From Acidocella aminolytica 101 = DSM 11237 (GTDB lineage: Bacteria > Pseudomonadota > Alphaproteobacteria > Acetobacterales > Acetobacteraceae), in contig NZ_FQVJ01000019.1 of the NCBI RefSeq assembly GCF_900129125.1, positions 1 to 64,000 of the forward strand: a DNA stretch of 64,000 nt, given 5' to 3'. The translations under genes and the position numbers were made by a program. Positions within the stretch are counted from its first letter, which is position 1, and every line of letters starts with the position of its first letter. A model generated the notes under the pieces. The model had not been told where the DNA came from and made no database searches. It was given only the letters and a program-made list of their open reading frames with translations. This document shows positions 18,372-27,836 of the stretch, one piece after another.

Positions 18372-20372
18372 TCAGCTCGCAACCCGCAGCGGCGGTGGGT
18401 TATGATGGGCCTCGGCGGCCACCAAGGCGCCTACATCCAGAATCAAGGCGACGCTGCCATCTCCCAGAATTGTGGCACCCGAGAAGGAGCCAACTTCCGA
18501 GTGGAACGATGATAGTGGCTTGATGACTGTCTGGTGGTCCCCCAGTATCTGATCCACCACTAGCCCGACGCGCTCCACGCCGCTCGAGATCACAACGATC
18601 TTCTGGTATCGATCCGGCTGCATGCCAGTCTTGAACATGTCGTGCAGCCGGACGAAGGGAACAAGCTGTTCGCGGATAGTTAGCAAGCTCCGACCGCGGG
18701 AACGCTGGTCCTGCGCAGCCGATAGCTCCAAGCACTCCTCCACCGCCGAGAGCGGAATAACATAGCGCTCCGCCCCTACACGCACGAGCAGACCATCGAT
18801 GATGGCCAGAGTGAGAGGAATGCGCAGCACTACCGTGGAGCCCTCGCCAGGCGGGCTTGAAAGCTCCAGCGTGCCTCGGAGGCCGTCAATCGTCCGCTTA
18901 ACAACATCCATGCCAACACCGCGACCGGAAAGATTGGTCACTGCAGCGGCGGTCGAGAAGCCGGGCTGGAAAATCATCTGGAGCAATTCCTGATCGCTGA
19001 GCACAGCACCCGGTGCGACCAAACCGTTCTCCTCGGCCTTGGAACGCACTCGGTCGCGGTTCATGCCCCTGCCATCGTCACGCACGGTGATCACGACTTC
19101 TGCCCCGGCCTGCCGGGCGGAAAGCGTGATGCGGCCCTTTGCCGGCTTACCAGCTGCCCGGCGGTCCTGTGGCATTTCTAGACCGTGATCAGCAGCATTG
19201 CGGATCAGATGAATCAATGGGTCGGCGAGACGCTCGATCACGGTCTTGTCGAGTTCCGTGGCTTCACCTTCGGTCACCAACTCGATTTCCTTGGCTGTTT
19301 CACGGGCCAGATCATGGATCAGGCGGCGGAAGCGGCCGAAAAGCTGGGCCACGGGGACCATGCGCACAGACATCATGCTGTCGCGCAGTTCAGAGGCGAG
19401 ATGCTCAATCTCCTCGGCCACCGATCTCAGATTCATGTCAATACTAGCGCCAGCGATCTGCTTTAGACGCGACTGGGCAATCACCAGTTCGCCCACCCGG
19501 TCCATCAGTTCGTCCAGTCGCATTGCCGGGACCCGCACTAATGCGTCTGAACGCAAAACCTTGCCATCCCCGCCGACCACAGCGCGCTCTGGCGCCTGAG
19601 AGACAGCAGTTGGCGCCGCTTCGGATGCTGCTTGAGACGCGATGGCGGGACTAGCCGCGCTTGGCGCAGCCAGCGCCTCGATTTGCAAGGTCATGTCGTC
19701 CATGACGAACATGAATACATCCTCAATAACGGAGCGCGGTTGATCCGTCGTCAGAACCACATCCCAACCCAAATAACACAAGTTCGGAACGAGTTCGTCG
19801 AGCGGAGGTATGTTGTCGACGATCACATCGATCCGGCTTTTGCCCAGAGCTCTCAATTCATCGAGCATCGGCAGCGGACGTGTGCCGTTCACTAGAACAT
19901 CGGCAGCCAAGGTGAAACGCAAATGCCAGGTGGTCAGTGACACGTCACCCTCTGAACCAGCCGCAATGACACTGGAACTACCAGCGCCGGAAGCTGCGGC
20001 CCCAACTCCCACGACGCGCTCCAACGCCTCCAGCAACACCTCGCCTTCGGCTGCCGCCGCTGCACGCCCTTCAGCAAGAGCGCGCATATGGTCCATAGCA
20101 TTCAAAACCGCCGCCACTAGCTCCCGCGTCGCCGGAACTTCGCCTTTGCGCACCAGGTCGAACGCTGTCTCGCAGTGATGGGTAAAATCGGCCAGCGCGT
20201 CGAAGCCGAACATGGCCCCCGACCCTTTGAGCGTATGCAGGGCACGGAAAACCGTTGCGACCAATTCCTTGTCGCCCGGATTATGCACCAGATCCAAAAG
20301 CCCTTGCTCGATCTGTTCCAAAAGCTCCTGAGCCTCAACTCGGAAGATTTGGATCCCCTCGTTCGCGCTCAT
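18372..20372 (-). CDS. cheA: CheA chemotaxis histidine kinase
   Basis: 666-residue class II histidine kinase. The N-terminal HPt domain has the phospho-accepting His in ALHTLKGSGAMFG (H46). A variable P2-like linker follows, rich in Ala and Ser. The P3 dimerisation region and ATPase domain are next, with HLIRNAADHGLE (N box), VRDDGRGM (G1), FQPGFSTA and GRGVGMDVVK (G2). The C-terminal CheW-like domain contains GAERYVIPLSAVEECLEL. It overlaps the end of cheY by 4 bp. It should phosphorylate the CheY and CheB encoded in the same operon. Confidence 0.96.
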   Translation of the reverse strand: MSANEGIQIFRVEAQELLEQIEQGLLDLVHNPGDKELVATVFRALHTLKGSGAMFGFDALADFTHHCETAFDLVRKGEVPATRELVAAVLNAMDHMRALAEGRAAAAAEGEVLLEALERVVGVGAAASGAGSSSVIAAGSEGDVSLTTWHLRFTLAADVLVNGTRPLPMLDELRALGKSRIDVIVDNIPPLDELVPNLCYLGWDVVLTTDQPRSVIEDVFMFVMDDMTLQIEALAAPSAASPAIASQAASEAAPTAVSQAPERAVVGGDGKVLRSDALVRVPAMRLDELMDRVGELVIAQSRLKQIAGASIDMNLRSVAEEIEHLASELRDSMMSVRMVPVAQLFGRFRRLIHDLARETAKEIELVTEGEATELDKTVIERLADPLIHLIRNAADHGLEMPQDRRAAGKPAKGRITLSARQAGAEVVITVRDDGRGMNRDRVRSKAEENGLVAPGAVLSDQELLQMIFQPGFSTAAAVTNLSGRGVGMDVVKRTIDGLRGTLELSSPPGEGSTVVLRIPLTLAIIDGLLVRVGAERYVIPLSAVEECLELSAAQDQRSRGRSLLTIREQLVPFVRLHDMFKTGMQPDRYQKIVVISSGVERVGLVVDQILGDHQTVIKPLSSFHSEVGSFSGATILGDGSVALILDVGALVAAEAHHNPPPLRVAS

Positions 20373-20734
20373 CTCGCAAGAATCTTTTTGACGAGTTTAA
20401 TCAGATTATCGGGGTCGAAGGGCTTCGTCATCCAGCCCGTCGCACCGGCGGCTTTCGCTTCTGCCTTCAGACCGCCGTCGGATTCAGTTGTTAGAAAAAG
20501 GATGGGCACACCGGCATGGACAGGTAATTTGCGCAACTCCCGGATCATAGTCAGACCATTCATAACCGGCATGTTGAGGTCGGTGATGATGAGATCGAAC
20601 CGCCTGCTCCCTGCTTGACGAAGCCCGTCCTCACCATCGTAGGCTTCGGTGACATCATAGCCTTCACCCGTCAGCGCCATCTTTATGGTCCAGCGAACGC
20701 TGGGGGAATCATCGACCGTAAGGATAGATGCCAT
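20369..20734 (-). CDS. cheY: CheY response regulator
   Basis: 121-residue single receiver domain. The acidic pocket is in LTVDDSPS, the phospho-acceptor is D52 in ITDLNMPVMNG, and the conserved Lys is in WMTKPFD (K104). The start at 20734 is chosen because the ATG shares one base with the stop codon of the upstream STAS gene (TGATG). This coupling is typical of chemotaxis operons. The downstream end overlaps the cheA start by 4 bp. It would act on the flagellar switch or another output. No flagellar genes are in the window. Confidence 0.94.
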   Translation of the reverse strand: MASILTVDDSPSVRWTIKMALTGEGYDVTEAYDGEDGLRQAGSRRFDLIITDLNMPVMNGLTMIRELRKLPVHAGVPILFLTTESDGGLKAEAKAAGATGWMTKPFDPDNLIKLVKKILAR

Positions 20735-21057
20735 CACATCGGCTCCGTTCGGCCCAGCCAAAATAGCGTGCGCTCGTCCGATGGGTCATTGAGAAATCCG
20801 CCTCGATTTAAGGTCTCCAGCACCACCCCCCCAGCGGGTTCGGATAATCGGATTGTTGTCCCGGACAGCGCAGCGCTTCGTCTGGCAGATTCGATCAGTT
20901 GCACAAAGGTCAAGTCGATGTCCGTGATATCTGTAAGATCGATTTCAACTGAAGCCCCTCCCCCGACGGCATTCTTAACCTTTTCGAAAGAATCGCCTAT
21001 CGAACGAATATCGATGACACCAGACAATTTGAGCACCGATAACATATCGTCGACCAT
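20734..21057 (-). CDS. STAS-domain protein leading the chemotaxis operon
   Basis: 107-residue small protein with STAS-like features: a beta strand in LKLSGVIDIRS, then VEIDLTDITDIDLTFVQLI, where the usual phospho-Ser position reads as Asp/Leu, and TIRLSEPAGGVVLETLNRGG. Genes of this kind open several alphaproteobacterial and deltaproteobacterial che operons. There they are thought to act as scaffolds or phosphate sinks, but their biochemical role is not settled. Its stop codon overlaps the cheY start by one base. It is the first gene of the operon, so the promoter should lie just beyond 21057. Confidence 0.75.
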   Translation of the reverse strand: MVDDMLSVLKLSGVIDIRSIGDSFEKVKNAVGGGASVEIDLTDITDIDLTFVQLIESARRSAALSGTTIRLSEPAGGVVLETLNRGGFLNDPSDERTLFWLGRTEPM

Positions 21058-21322
21058 AAGATACCCCGCCCTTGGAATTTACTTGTCATTTTCTTATCCT
21101 CTATCTCTTAATGAGAAGATAACTGAGCTCCCCCCCCCTGTTGGCCAACTCCTGGGATTATTTAAGCTACTCTCCGTCCCAGTTCATCGGCTTCGATCTG
21201 ATTGAAGTCGACCACCTCAAGCGGTTGACTGCCATGGGAGGCGTTGTGTCCATCGTCAGATAATTTACGACAGTTGACTATCTGAATTTGCGGAGGCTTT
21301 GGCTTATCTATTGGGTTAACGT

Positions 21323-22150
21323 TTAAGCGGCTGTTTGATTGTGCTGTAAGCGCCCGGCCTGGATGGTTTGGCACTTTATCTGTTGGCGTTGCTGCAGGAT
21401 TTGCGGAGTCCGGCAGTAATAGGCATCGGCGGATGTGACATTGCCCAGGGTCTAATGATAGATGCGGTTATTGTAATGGTCGATGAAGGCGGCGATCTGT
21501 TGCTCGAGATTGCCGGGCAGGTGGTAATTTTCGAGCAGGATGCGCCATTTCAACGTCTGGTGCCACCGCTCGATTTTGCCTTGCGTCTGCGGAAGGAACG
21601 ATGCGCCAAGGATATGCTTGATGTTTTTGCGCGTAAGCCATTTTGCCAAATCACCGGCGATGTAGAACGGCCCATTATCTGATACCGGGCGTGGCTGATG
21701 AGAGGCTTTGACCGTGTTACAGCCAGAAGCTTCGAGGGCATGGGTAGACGGGTCGGTAACATCCTCAGCTGCATGGCGTTGCCTAGTCTCCAGGTGATGA
21801 CTGAGCACGAATAATCATTGAGGATGGCGGGGAGATACATCCCTCCTCCGCCAGCTTTCCAACAGCGCTACGCGCTCGCGGAAACTTCGCAGGCTCAGCA
21901 CCAGCCGACGACTTTCAGATAAGTGAAATCCGCTTTCCCAATTTGGTTTGGTGCAGTGGTCTTTATGCTGAATTCATCAGCGGCCTTGATAACGATAAAG
22001 GCAGGCGAGGTAATCAGACCATGTGCCTTCAGCAGCCGGCAGGCCGACGCCTTGGAGACAAAACAGCCCTGCGGGTCAGTGAAGGTCACGGCGAGTTGGC
22101 TCTGGTCGCGTCTCCTGGTGCGGTCATATGTCTAGCCCTGTTTGGGCGGC
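21323..22150 (-). pseudogene. IS3-family transposase (integrase core) relic
   Basis: Pieces of an integrase-core transposase are spread over two or three frames. SKASACRLLKAHGLITSPAF and then KADFTYLKVVGWC lie at 21895-22089. MYLPAILNDYSCSVITWRL is in a second frame. VSDNGPFYIAGDLAKWLTRK, then QTQGKIERWHQTLKWRILLE and IAAFIDHYNNRIYH are in a third, ending at a premature TAG at 21452. Beyond that stop the same frame continues with TLGNVTSADAYY and ends naturally at 21323. Both frameshifts and the Glu-to-stop change make it dead. Confidence 0.85.
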
Positions 22151-22302
22151 ATTTTTGCCGCAGGCCAAGATGCTCCCCGCGAGCAACATCAAACAGGATT
22201 TGCGGCATTGAACTGTCTTCGGTCAAAACGAATTTTGTCGCTCGTCAGTGGGATCGGTTACCATCTCCTGCGTGGCCTTTAGCCCTTGGCACCGGCGAAC
22301 CG

Positions 22303-22431
22303 TTAGGCAGCGTTCGGCTGACGCCGATACGCTTCCCCGTGTACCAATATGGCCCAGATAATCCGGGCCATATTGTTTGCCAGAGCTACCGCAACGAGCT
22401 TAAGCGGATTGCGCTCCAGCAATTATAGCAG
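22303..22431 (-). pseudogene. IS110-like transposase, C-terminal scrap
   Basis: The frame reads LERNPLKLVAVALANNMARI followed by IWAILVHGEAYRRQPNAA and a TAA stop at 22303-22305. This is the typical end of IS110-type (IS116/IS902) transposases. Only about 40 residues survive. The scrap abuts the IS701-family relic directly at about 22430, indicating that one element inserted into or recombined with the other. Confidence 0.7.
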
Positions 22432-23653
22432 CCATGGCGAGATTGACTTGCTGCCGGCAGAGTTGGTTGTGGTGGTGGTCCGGAGCTTCTTTTTCCCCCA
22501 TCAGCCTCGATGAGCCGATGGGTCTGAAGGAAGGCGTAAGAGATCATTGTCATTAGAGCATGTCGGTGCAGCCACGTCCCTGACGGTCCGTCGAAATAAT
22601 CAAGGCCGACTTCCTCCTTCAGTAGCTGATGTACCTGTTCGTAGATCCTGCGGGCCTTGACGGTCACGGCGAGCGCTTTGAGCAGCGTATCGTCGGGTAC
22701 ATTGACGAGATAACATTTGCGCTCGCCATTCTTGCGGTGCTCACCGACCAACCAGACGGGCTCACCCGGCATGCGTTTTCCACCCATATGATGAATGCGT
22801 CGCGGCAATCCGTCGCCGACCCGCACCCGCAGGGCGGCGAAGCGGGTCGGCAGGCGTCCTTTGGTGCCGCGGCGCCAACTGAGAGAGCGCCAAACTGCGT
22901 CAGCCGGCATGGTCTCGGCCGCCATCGACTTGCTGTCCGGGACGTGCCGCAGCCGCGGAATACCGACTGCCCAATGCAGCCCGCGGGCGCTCAGCGCCTG
23001 GCGGAATAGCACGCTTAAGCCACAACCTGCATGGACCAGCACTCAACCGAATCGCACATCCGCCGCCATAATGCGGTCGATCTCTTTGATAGCGATCTCC
23101 GACTTGCTACTGAACACTTGGCGAACTTCCGGCACATGCGCCCGTTGCAGGCTGGCCGGATCACGCGTCCAACTCTCCGGCAAAAGCAGCCGCAACCCCA
23201 CCATCACCGGCACTTCGCCACGCGCCAACATCAGCGATACTAACATCCGGCAATTCGTCTTCTTGCCCAGGGCCAATACATATTGCGGCGCCACGCCAAC
23301 TGAGTGGCTTCCCTGCTTCGGCGAGGCCGTGTCGTCGACGTCCAAAGCCATGTCATCGCCGCCAATAAGCCGATCGGCCTGAGTCAACAATTTCACCTCT
23401 AGCTGCACCGTGCCCTAGCCCCCGCCGCGACGAAGCGGTGCAATCGATCATAATCGCCGGGCGCAAAGCGCACCGTCATCGGTTGAACACTCTTGCGGTC
23501 ACCAGGGCCAATCAAGCCCGCAACATACCGCGGGCACGTCCGCCAGCGAGTCTTGTTGCCAAGTCGTTCAATGAACGGCTCAAGCCACCGCTCCAAATTC
23601 CCCGTCCAATCCGATCCACTCCCACTCATGGCCGCCCCCATCATGCCGACCAT
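22430..23653 (-). pseudogene. IS701-family transposase, broken into three frames
   Basis: Reading from the 5' end, WLEPFIERLGNKTRWR to VAGLIGPGDRKSVQPM (23399-23653) is the N-terminus. VDDTASPKQGSHSVGVAPQY to RGEVPVMVGLRLLLPESW (23043-23408) holds the first catalytic Asp. PGEPVWLVGEHRKNGERKCY to IYEQVHQLLKEEVGLDYF (22386-23042) holds the C-terminal Glu region. Each junction requires a frameshift, near 23405 and 23040. The order and spacing are those of a full IS701-family transposase of about 400 residues, so the whole gene is here but inactive. Confidence 0.88.
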
Positions 23654-23866
23654 CTACGAAGCAATCCTATCCCGATTTGAAAATCCCGAACGCCCCCCAA
23701 AACTAAATTTCTGCCAAAGTATTGCTAGGCGGCATCGTCCAATGCAGACATGCGCGTTCCCATAGCACGGGGAAATCGATGTCGATAAAAAACATGGGTC
23801 CACGCCTTGATGAGATGGTCTGCGCTTTGAAGATTACGCAGACAACAACCAAGTCAGGAACAGCTA

Positions 23867-24814
23867 TCATTTAACTCCCGGAAAAACGCACAAAATCTCA
23901 AAAGCGATATTCGCCGCCACCAGGGCGGTGGTGCCCTGCGGGTCGTAAGGCGGTGAGACCTCCACCACGTCACCACCAACAATCTCCACCCCATCCAGCC
24001 CACGAATAATCTCAAGCCCCTGTGGGACGGTTAGGCCGCCGATCTCGGGTGTGCCGGTGCCAGGAGTAAAAGCGGGGTCCAGACTGTCTATGTCGAAAGA
24101 GACATAAACAGGCCCCGAACCAAGCTTAGCCTTAATTTCTACCATCAGCGGCGCCAGCGACTTATGCCAACACTCATGAGCCTCCACCACGGTGAAGCCC
24201 TGACTACGCCCCCAGTCGAACTCGTCAGCCGCATAGCCTGTGCCCCGCAAACCAATTTGGACTGTGCGCTTAGGGTCAATCAACCCTTCTTCAACCGCCC
24301 GGCGGAAGGGCGTGCCATGAGCGATCTTCTCGCCAAACATCGTGTCGTTAATGTCGGCATGAGCGTCGACATGCACCAGCCCCACTCGGCCATGCTTTTT
24401 AGCCATGGCACGCAAGATTGGTAGGGCGATGGTATGGTCGCCGCCGAGGGTCACGGGTTTGCAGTTGGCTGCCAGAATAACGTCATAGGCACGTTCGATG
24501 CGGGCAATGGAATCGCGTAGATTATATGGATTTACCGAGATATCCCCGATATCGGCAACGCGCAGGCTGTCGAACGGCCCCTTGCGGGTGGCCACGTTAT
24601 AGGGGCGCAGCATTACCGATTCCGTGCGGATCTGCCGTGGGCCGAACCGCGTGCCAGTGCGGTTGGAGGTGCCGAGATCGAACGGCACGCCGACGAAGCA
24701 GGCATCCAGCCCCTCGGCCGAGGGATAGACCGGAAGGCGCATCATTGAAGCGATACCGCCACAGCGCGGCATCTCGTTGCCACTTAAAGGCTGGGGAAAA
24801 TGCGGCTTTTCCAT
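23867..24814 (-). CDS. gbuA: Guanidinobutyrase (ureohydrolase family)
   Basis: 315-residue manganese ureohydrolase, probably converting 4-guanidinobutyrate to 4-aminobutyrate and urea. Metal ligands are visible: H127 in GGDHTIALP, D150/H152/D154 in HVDAHADIND and D241/D243 in SFDIDSLDP. The start at 24814 has GAGGAG upstream; a longer frame exists but lacks such a site. The N-terminal GNEMPRCGGIASMMRLP and the setting (divergent LysR gene and an NCS1 permease) match the Pseudomonas aeruginosa gbuA locus closely. Agmatinase, guanidinopropionase or guanidine hydrolase remain possible within this family. Confidence 0.85.
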   Translation of the reverse strand: MEKPHFPQPLSGNEMPRCGGIASMMRLPVYPSAEGLDACFVGVPFDLGTSNRTGTRFGPRQIRTESVMLRPYNVATRKGPFDSLRVADIGDISVNPYNLRDSIARIERAYDVILAANCKPVTLGGDHTIALPILRAMAKKHGRVGLVHVDAHADINDTMFGEKIAHGTPFRRAVEEGLIDPKRTVQIGLRGTGYAADEFDWGRSQGFTVVEAHECWHKSLAPLMVEIKAKLGSGPVYVSFDIDSLDPAFTPGTGTPEIGGLTVPQGLEIIRGLDGVEIVGGDVVEVSPPYDPQGTTALVAANIAFEILCVFPGVK

Positions 24815-24900
24815 CTGTGGGCGTCTCCTCATGGGCCGATGCAGGTCACTTGTGTAACTCTTCCAGTCCTTTTCATACATAACCCGGGCACGCTATTTAG

Positions 24901-24920
24901 TTTGATTTTCTTAAATCAAA
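24901..24920. promoter_or_regulatory. Perfect inverted repeat, candidate LysR operator for gbuA
   Basis: TTTGATTT and AAATCAAA form a perfect 8-bp inverted repeat around a 4-base TCTT spacer, midway between the divergent gbuA and LysR genes. It lies about 90 bp upstream of gbuA and 37 bp upstream of the regulator. It is the best candidate binding site for the LysR protein. This is inferred from position and symmetry. Confidence 0.6.
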
Positions 24921-24957
24921 TGATAAATTAAAGTCATTAGCATAAGAAATAGGAGAC

Positions 24958-25869
24958 ATGGGGATGGCGCGGTTGGATAGCGTGGACCTGCGCTTGCTAC
25001 GCGTATTCGTGACCGTAGTGGAGGCACGCGGATTCAGTGCGGCGCAAACAATACTGAATGTGAACACCTCTACCATTTCCAACCAGATCTCCGCGCTGGA
25101 GACGCGGTTGGGAGTAAAGCTGTGCCAGCGCGGGCGAGCGGGCTTCAAACTGACGGACGACGGCGCCACTATCTTTTCCGAAACGCAGAAGCTGTTCTCG
25201 GCGATAGATGGGTTCGACATGAGGGCCAGCGCCTTGCGTGCCAAGGTGCGCGGCACGCTGAATATTGGCTTGCTGGATAATACGATCAGTGACAAGCAGG
25301 CCCGGGTGGAAGTGCTGCTGCATAAATTCACCCAGACAATGAGCGATGTGCAGATCAATCTTGAGGTAAAATCACCCAACGAATTGCTACGCGATGTGGT
25401 GGACGGAAAGCTGCATGCGGCCATTGGAAGCTTTCCAAAAATTCTGCTCGGGCTGAACTACACAAAGCTCTATGAAGAGCGGCACTCTTTTTACTGCGCC
25501 GCCTGCCATCCTTTGTTCAATCTGAAGGAAACAGAGATCACGCGAACGATGATTGCGAAATACCGCCTGGTATCACGTGGTTATTGGGGTTCACGGGACG
25601 CAAAACATATACGTTCAGAACGAGCGAGTGCTACCGTGAATAATATGGAAGCTGCCGCGCGGATGATCCTCTCCGGCGATTATCTTGGGTATCTGCCCGA
25701 GCATTACGCGCAAGACTGGGAGAAGACGAAGACAATCAAAAAGATTTTGCCCGCAGATCTAAGCTTTCTGGCGCCTTTCGAGATTGCTTATGATCCAACG
25801 AAGCTCGTTTTGCCGCCGGTGAAACTATTTACTTCACTGGCGGCTTCCGTGCTAACGCGGGAGGAATAG
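24958..25869 (+). CDS. LysR-family regulator of the guanidinobutyrate locus (GbuR-like)
   Basis: 303 residues. The N-terminal helix-turn-helix is VDLRLLRVFVTVVEARGFSA, then NTSTISNQISALETRLG. The effector-binding domain covers about residues 95-300. The start at 24958 has AGGAGAC just upstream. It is divergent from gbuA with a perfect inverted repeat between them, and convergent with the NCS1 permease gene, whose stop is 17 bp away. By analogy with Pseudomonas GbuR it should activate gbuA in response to 4-guanidinobutyrate. Confidence 0.88.
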   Translation: MGMARLDSVDLRLLRVFVTVVEARGFSAAQTILNVNTSTISNQISALETRLGVKLCQRGRAGFKLTDDGATIFSETQKLFSAIDGFDMRASALRAKVRGTLNIGLLDNTISDKQARVEVLLHKFTQTMSDVQINLEVKSPNELLRDVVDGKLHAAIGSFPKILLGLNYTKLYEERHSFYCAACHPLFNLKETEITRTMIAKYRLVSRGYWGSRDAKHIRSERASATVNNMEAAARMILSGDYLGYLPEHYAQDWEKTKTIKKILPADLSFLAPFEIAYDPTKLVLPPVKLFTSLAASVLTREE

Positions 25870-25886
25870 CTCCCGCGGCGCCTAGC

Positions 25887-27338
25887 TCAGAGATTGGTAC
25901 CCAGCGCCTCATTGCTGGCGGCGATAGCGGAACGCTCAGCAGAAAGGTCAAGGTTGCGGGTGATGAGATAATAGACCACGCCCGAGACCAACAATCCCGG
26001 AGCCCAGGAAATATCAACGCCTCCCAGCGCATGGGCTATCGGCCCCTCATATAGCCCGGCCAGGTTGAAAAATGGCACGCTGGTGGCAAAGCCGACAGCA
26101 TAGGCCAAAAGCCCGCGGCCACCCCAGGCGCCATAAATGCCCTTGGGAGTAAAAAAATCCTCGATGGCATAATGGCCTTTGCGCACGAAAAAATAATCCA
26201 TCAGGTTCACTGCGGTCCAAGGCACCAACAGATACAGCATCATAGAGAGCGCATCATAAAGTGCGTTAATGGCATTAGCATTGAGCGAAAGCGAGATTGT
26301 CAACCAAACAATCGCCAGTGCTAGTACGCCTGAGATGCGCACGCCACGCGAGAAGGGGATATTGGCAAAGCAATCCAAACCCGTGATCAAAGTAAGCATG
26401 CCGGAATAGGCATTCAGCCCCATAGTCGCGGTTAGTGCCGCGACCGAGACTAGCACGGTGAGCGTGCCAAGATACGGAAACACCACATTGCCTGCCGAAC
26501 TGACGGCTACCATGCCATCCGACGCACCAAGATATGTAGCGAGCCAAGCACCCAGAATAATCAGCCAGATGGCTGCACCTGAAGCACCAATATAGACATT
26601 CAACACTAAGGCCGCGCGCTTCTGTCCGGTTGGAAGATAGCGCGTATAATCCGACACATAAGGCGCATAGGTAATGTTATATGCAGCACAAGCGGCAAAC
26701 TGAGCGGCGAAGGCGATCCAGCCAAAGCTGGTATGGCCGGCCGCATGGGGGGTAATAATGCCGAACAGAATGGCGCCCGAAACGATCACATAAAGTGGCA
26801 GACTGACCCAGAACAACACACGGAAGACAATATGCAGCCAGTCATGCCCGAAAATGGCGATGATAGCGGCTACCGCGCCCAGCATCAGTGCCACAGTAGG
26901 AATCTGCCAGCCGAAGAGATGGTTAAGACCCTGGGAGATGAGCACCGTATCCACCACATTGAAGCCCGCAAAGGTAAAAAGCGTCCCCAGAAGTGGGATG
27001 ATGACGCCACGATAGCCAAATTGCGCGCGGGACTGGATCATCTGTGGCAGACCGAGATCCGGCCCCTGGCTGGCATGGAAGGCCATGAACAAGGTGCCGA
27101 ACAAAATGCCCAGCACCGAGGCCAGGATTGTGGCACCGAAACCCAACCCCATGCCTGGACCGATAAACCCAATGGCTATGGTGAAAAACTGGAAGTTACC
27201 AAGGAACCAGAATGGCCCCTGGGCAGAGACTTTGCCGTGACGTTCAGCCGGGGGCACGAAGTCGATGGAGCGTGTTTCAATCCCCAGGCTGGGGCCATTA
27301 CGGATGCTACCGGCTTCGGTATCAGCAAGCGTTACCAT
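25887..27338 (-). CDS. NCS1-family permease (purine/cytosine permease type)
   Basis: 483-residue membrane protein with about 12 hydrophobic segments. The NCS1 signature FWFLGNFQFFTIAIG near the N-terminus is followed by IGPGMGLGFGATILASVLG and then QMIQSRAQFGYRG. NCS1 proteins import nucleobases, hydantoins or related compounds by cation symport. In Pseudomonas an NCS1 transporter accompanies gbuA, so guanidinobutyrate or a related guanidino compound is a reasonable substrate guess. It ends 17 bp from the LysR stop and points toward it, so it is transcribed from its own promoter beyond 27338. Confidence 0.92.
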   Translation of the reverse strand: MVTLADTEAGSIRNGPSLGIETRSIDFVPPAERHGKVSAQGPFWFLGNFQFFTIAIGFIGPGMGLGFGATILASVLGILFGTLFMAFHASQGPDLGLPQMIQSRAQFGYRGVIIPLLGTLFTFAGFNVVDTVLISQGLNHLFGWQIPTVALMLGAVAAIIAIFGHDWLHIVFRVLFWVSLPLYVIVSGAILFGIITPHAAGHTSFGWIAFAAQFAACAAYNITYAPYVSDYTRYLPTGQKRAALVLNVYIGASGAAIWLIILGAWLATYLGASDGMVAVSSAGNVVFPYLGTLTVLVSVAALTATMGLNAYSGMLTLITGLDCFANIPFSRGVRISGVLALAIVWLTISLSLNANAINALYDALSMMLYLLVPWTAVNLMDYFFVRKGHYAIEDFFTPKGIYGAWGGRGLLAYAVGFATSVPFFNLAGLYEGPIAHALGGVDISWAPGLLVSGVVYYLITRNLDLSAERSAIAASNEALGTNL

Positions 27339-27836
27339 TTGGTCCTCGCGCTCTTGTGGTTAGACCACGAGGCATATCACCCATGACACAGACGCAAACA
27401 TAACGCTGTCAAGGCAATAAGTTTCAAAAAGAATGAAGTTTTGAAACCTACGCTTTATGTGGCAAACCTCGACAGGGTCTATGATGTACCACCATTCGCG
27501 TAGACGGGCGGAGGAGGGCTTCATATCCTAAGCTACCCTTGTGCAGCACGCGTCATTTCCCTCACCCGTTTGTCCCTAACTATGGGCATTCAAAAGCAGT
27601 TTCCACAAGAAGCTTCGCATCTCTAGGGTTTCCACTTTCGGGAAGTATCCATGATACATCTCGGCTGACGCTCTGTACTGAAACAACAACGAAACTTTCT
27701 GGTGCGACGTTTGCGCGCCGAAATCGACCGTGCCGCGCGGATACTCCCAATGCCGCGCGGAAAAGATATCACCCGAACATCAACGAAAAGCAATGATTTG
27801 AAAGCAAATTTCAGCGCAAATTACTACTGTGAAGCC
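27339..27836. other. About 500 bp without a recognisable gene
   Basis: This stretch lies upstream of the NCS1 permease and beyond the 3' end of the acetyltransferase relic. The promoter of the permease should be within the first 100 bases. No transposase fragment, repeat or conserved frame was recognised in the rest. Confidence 0.5.

Noticed and set aside
26733-27386. 217-codon plus-strand frame
   Set aside because: It is antisense to the NCS1 permease and has no motif of its own.
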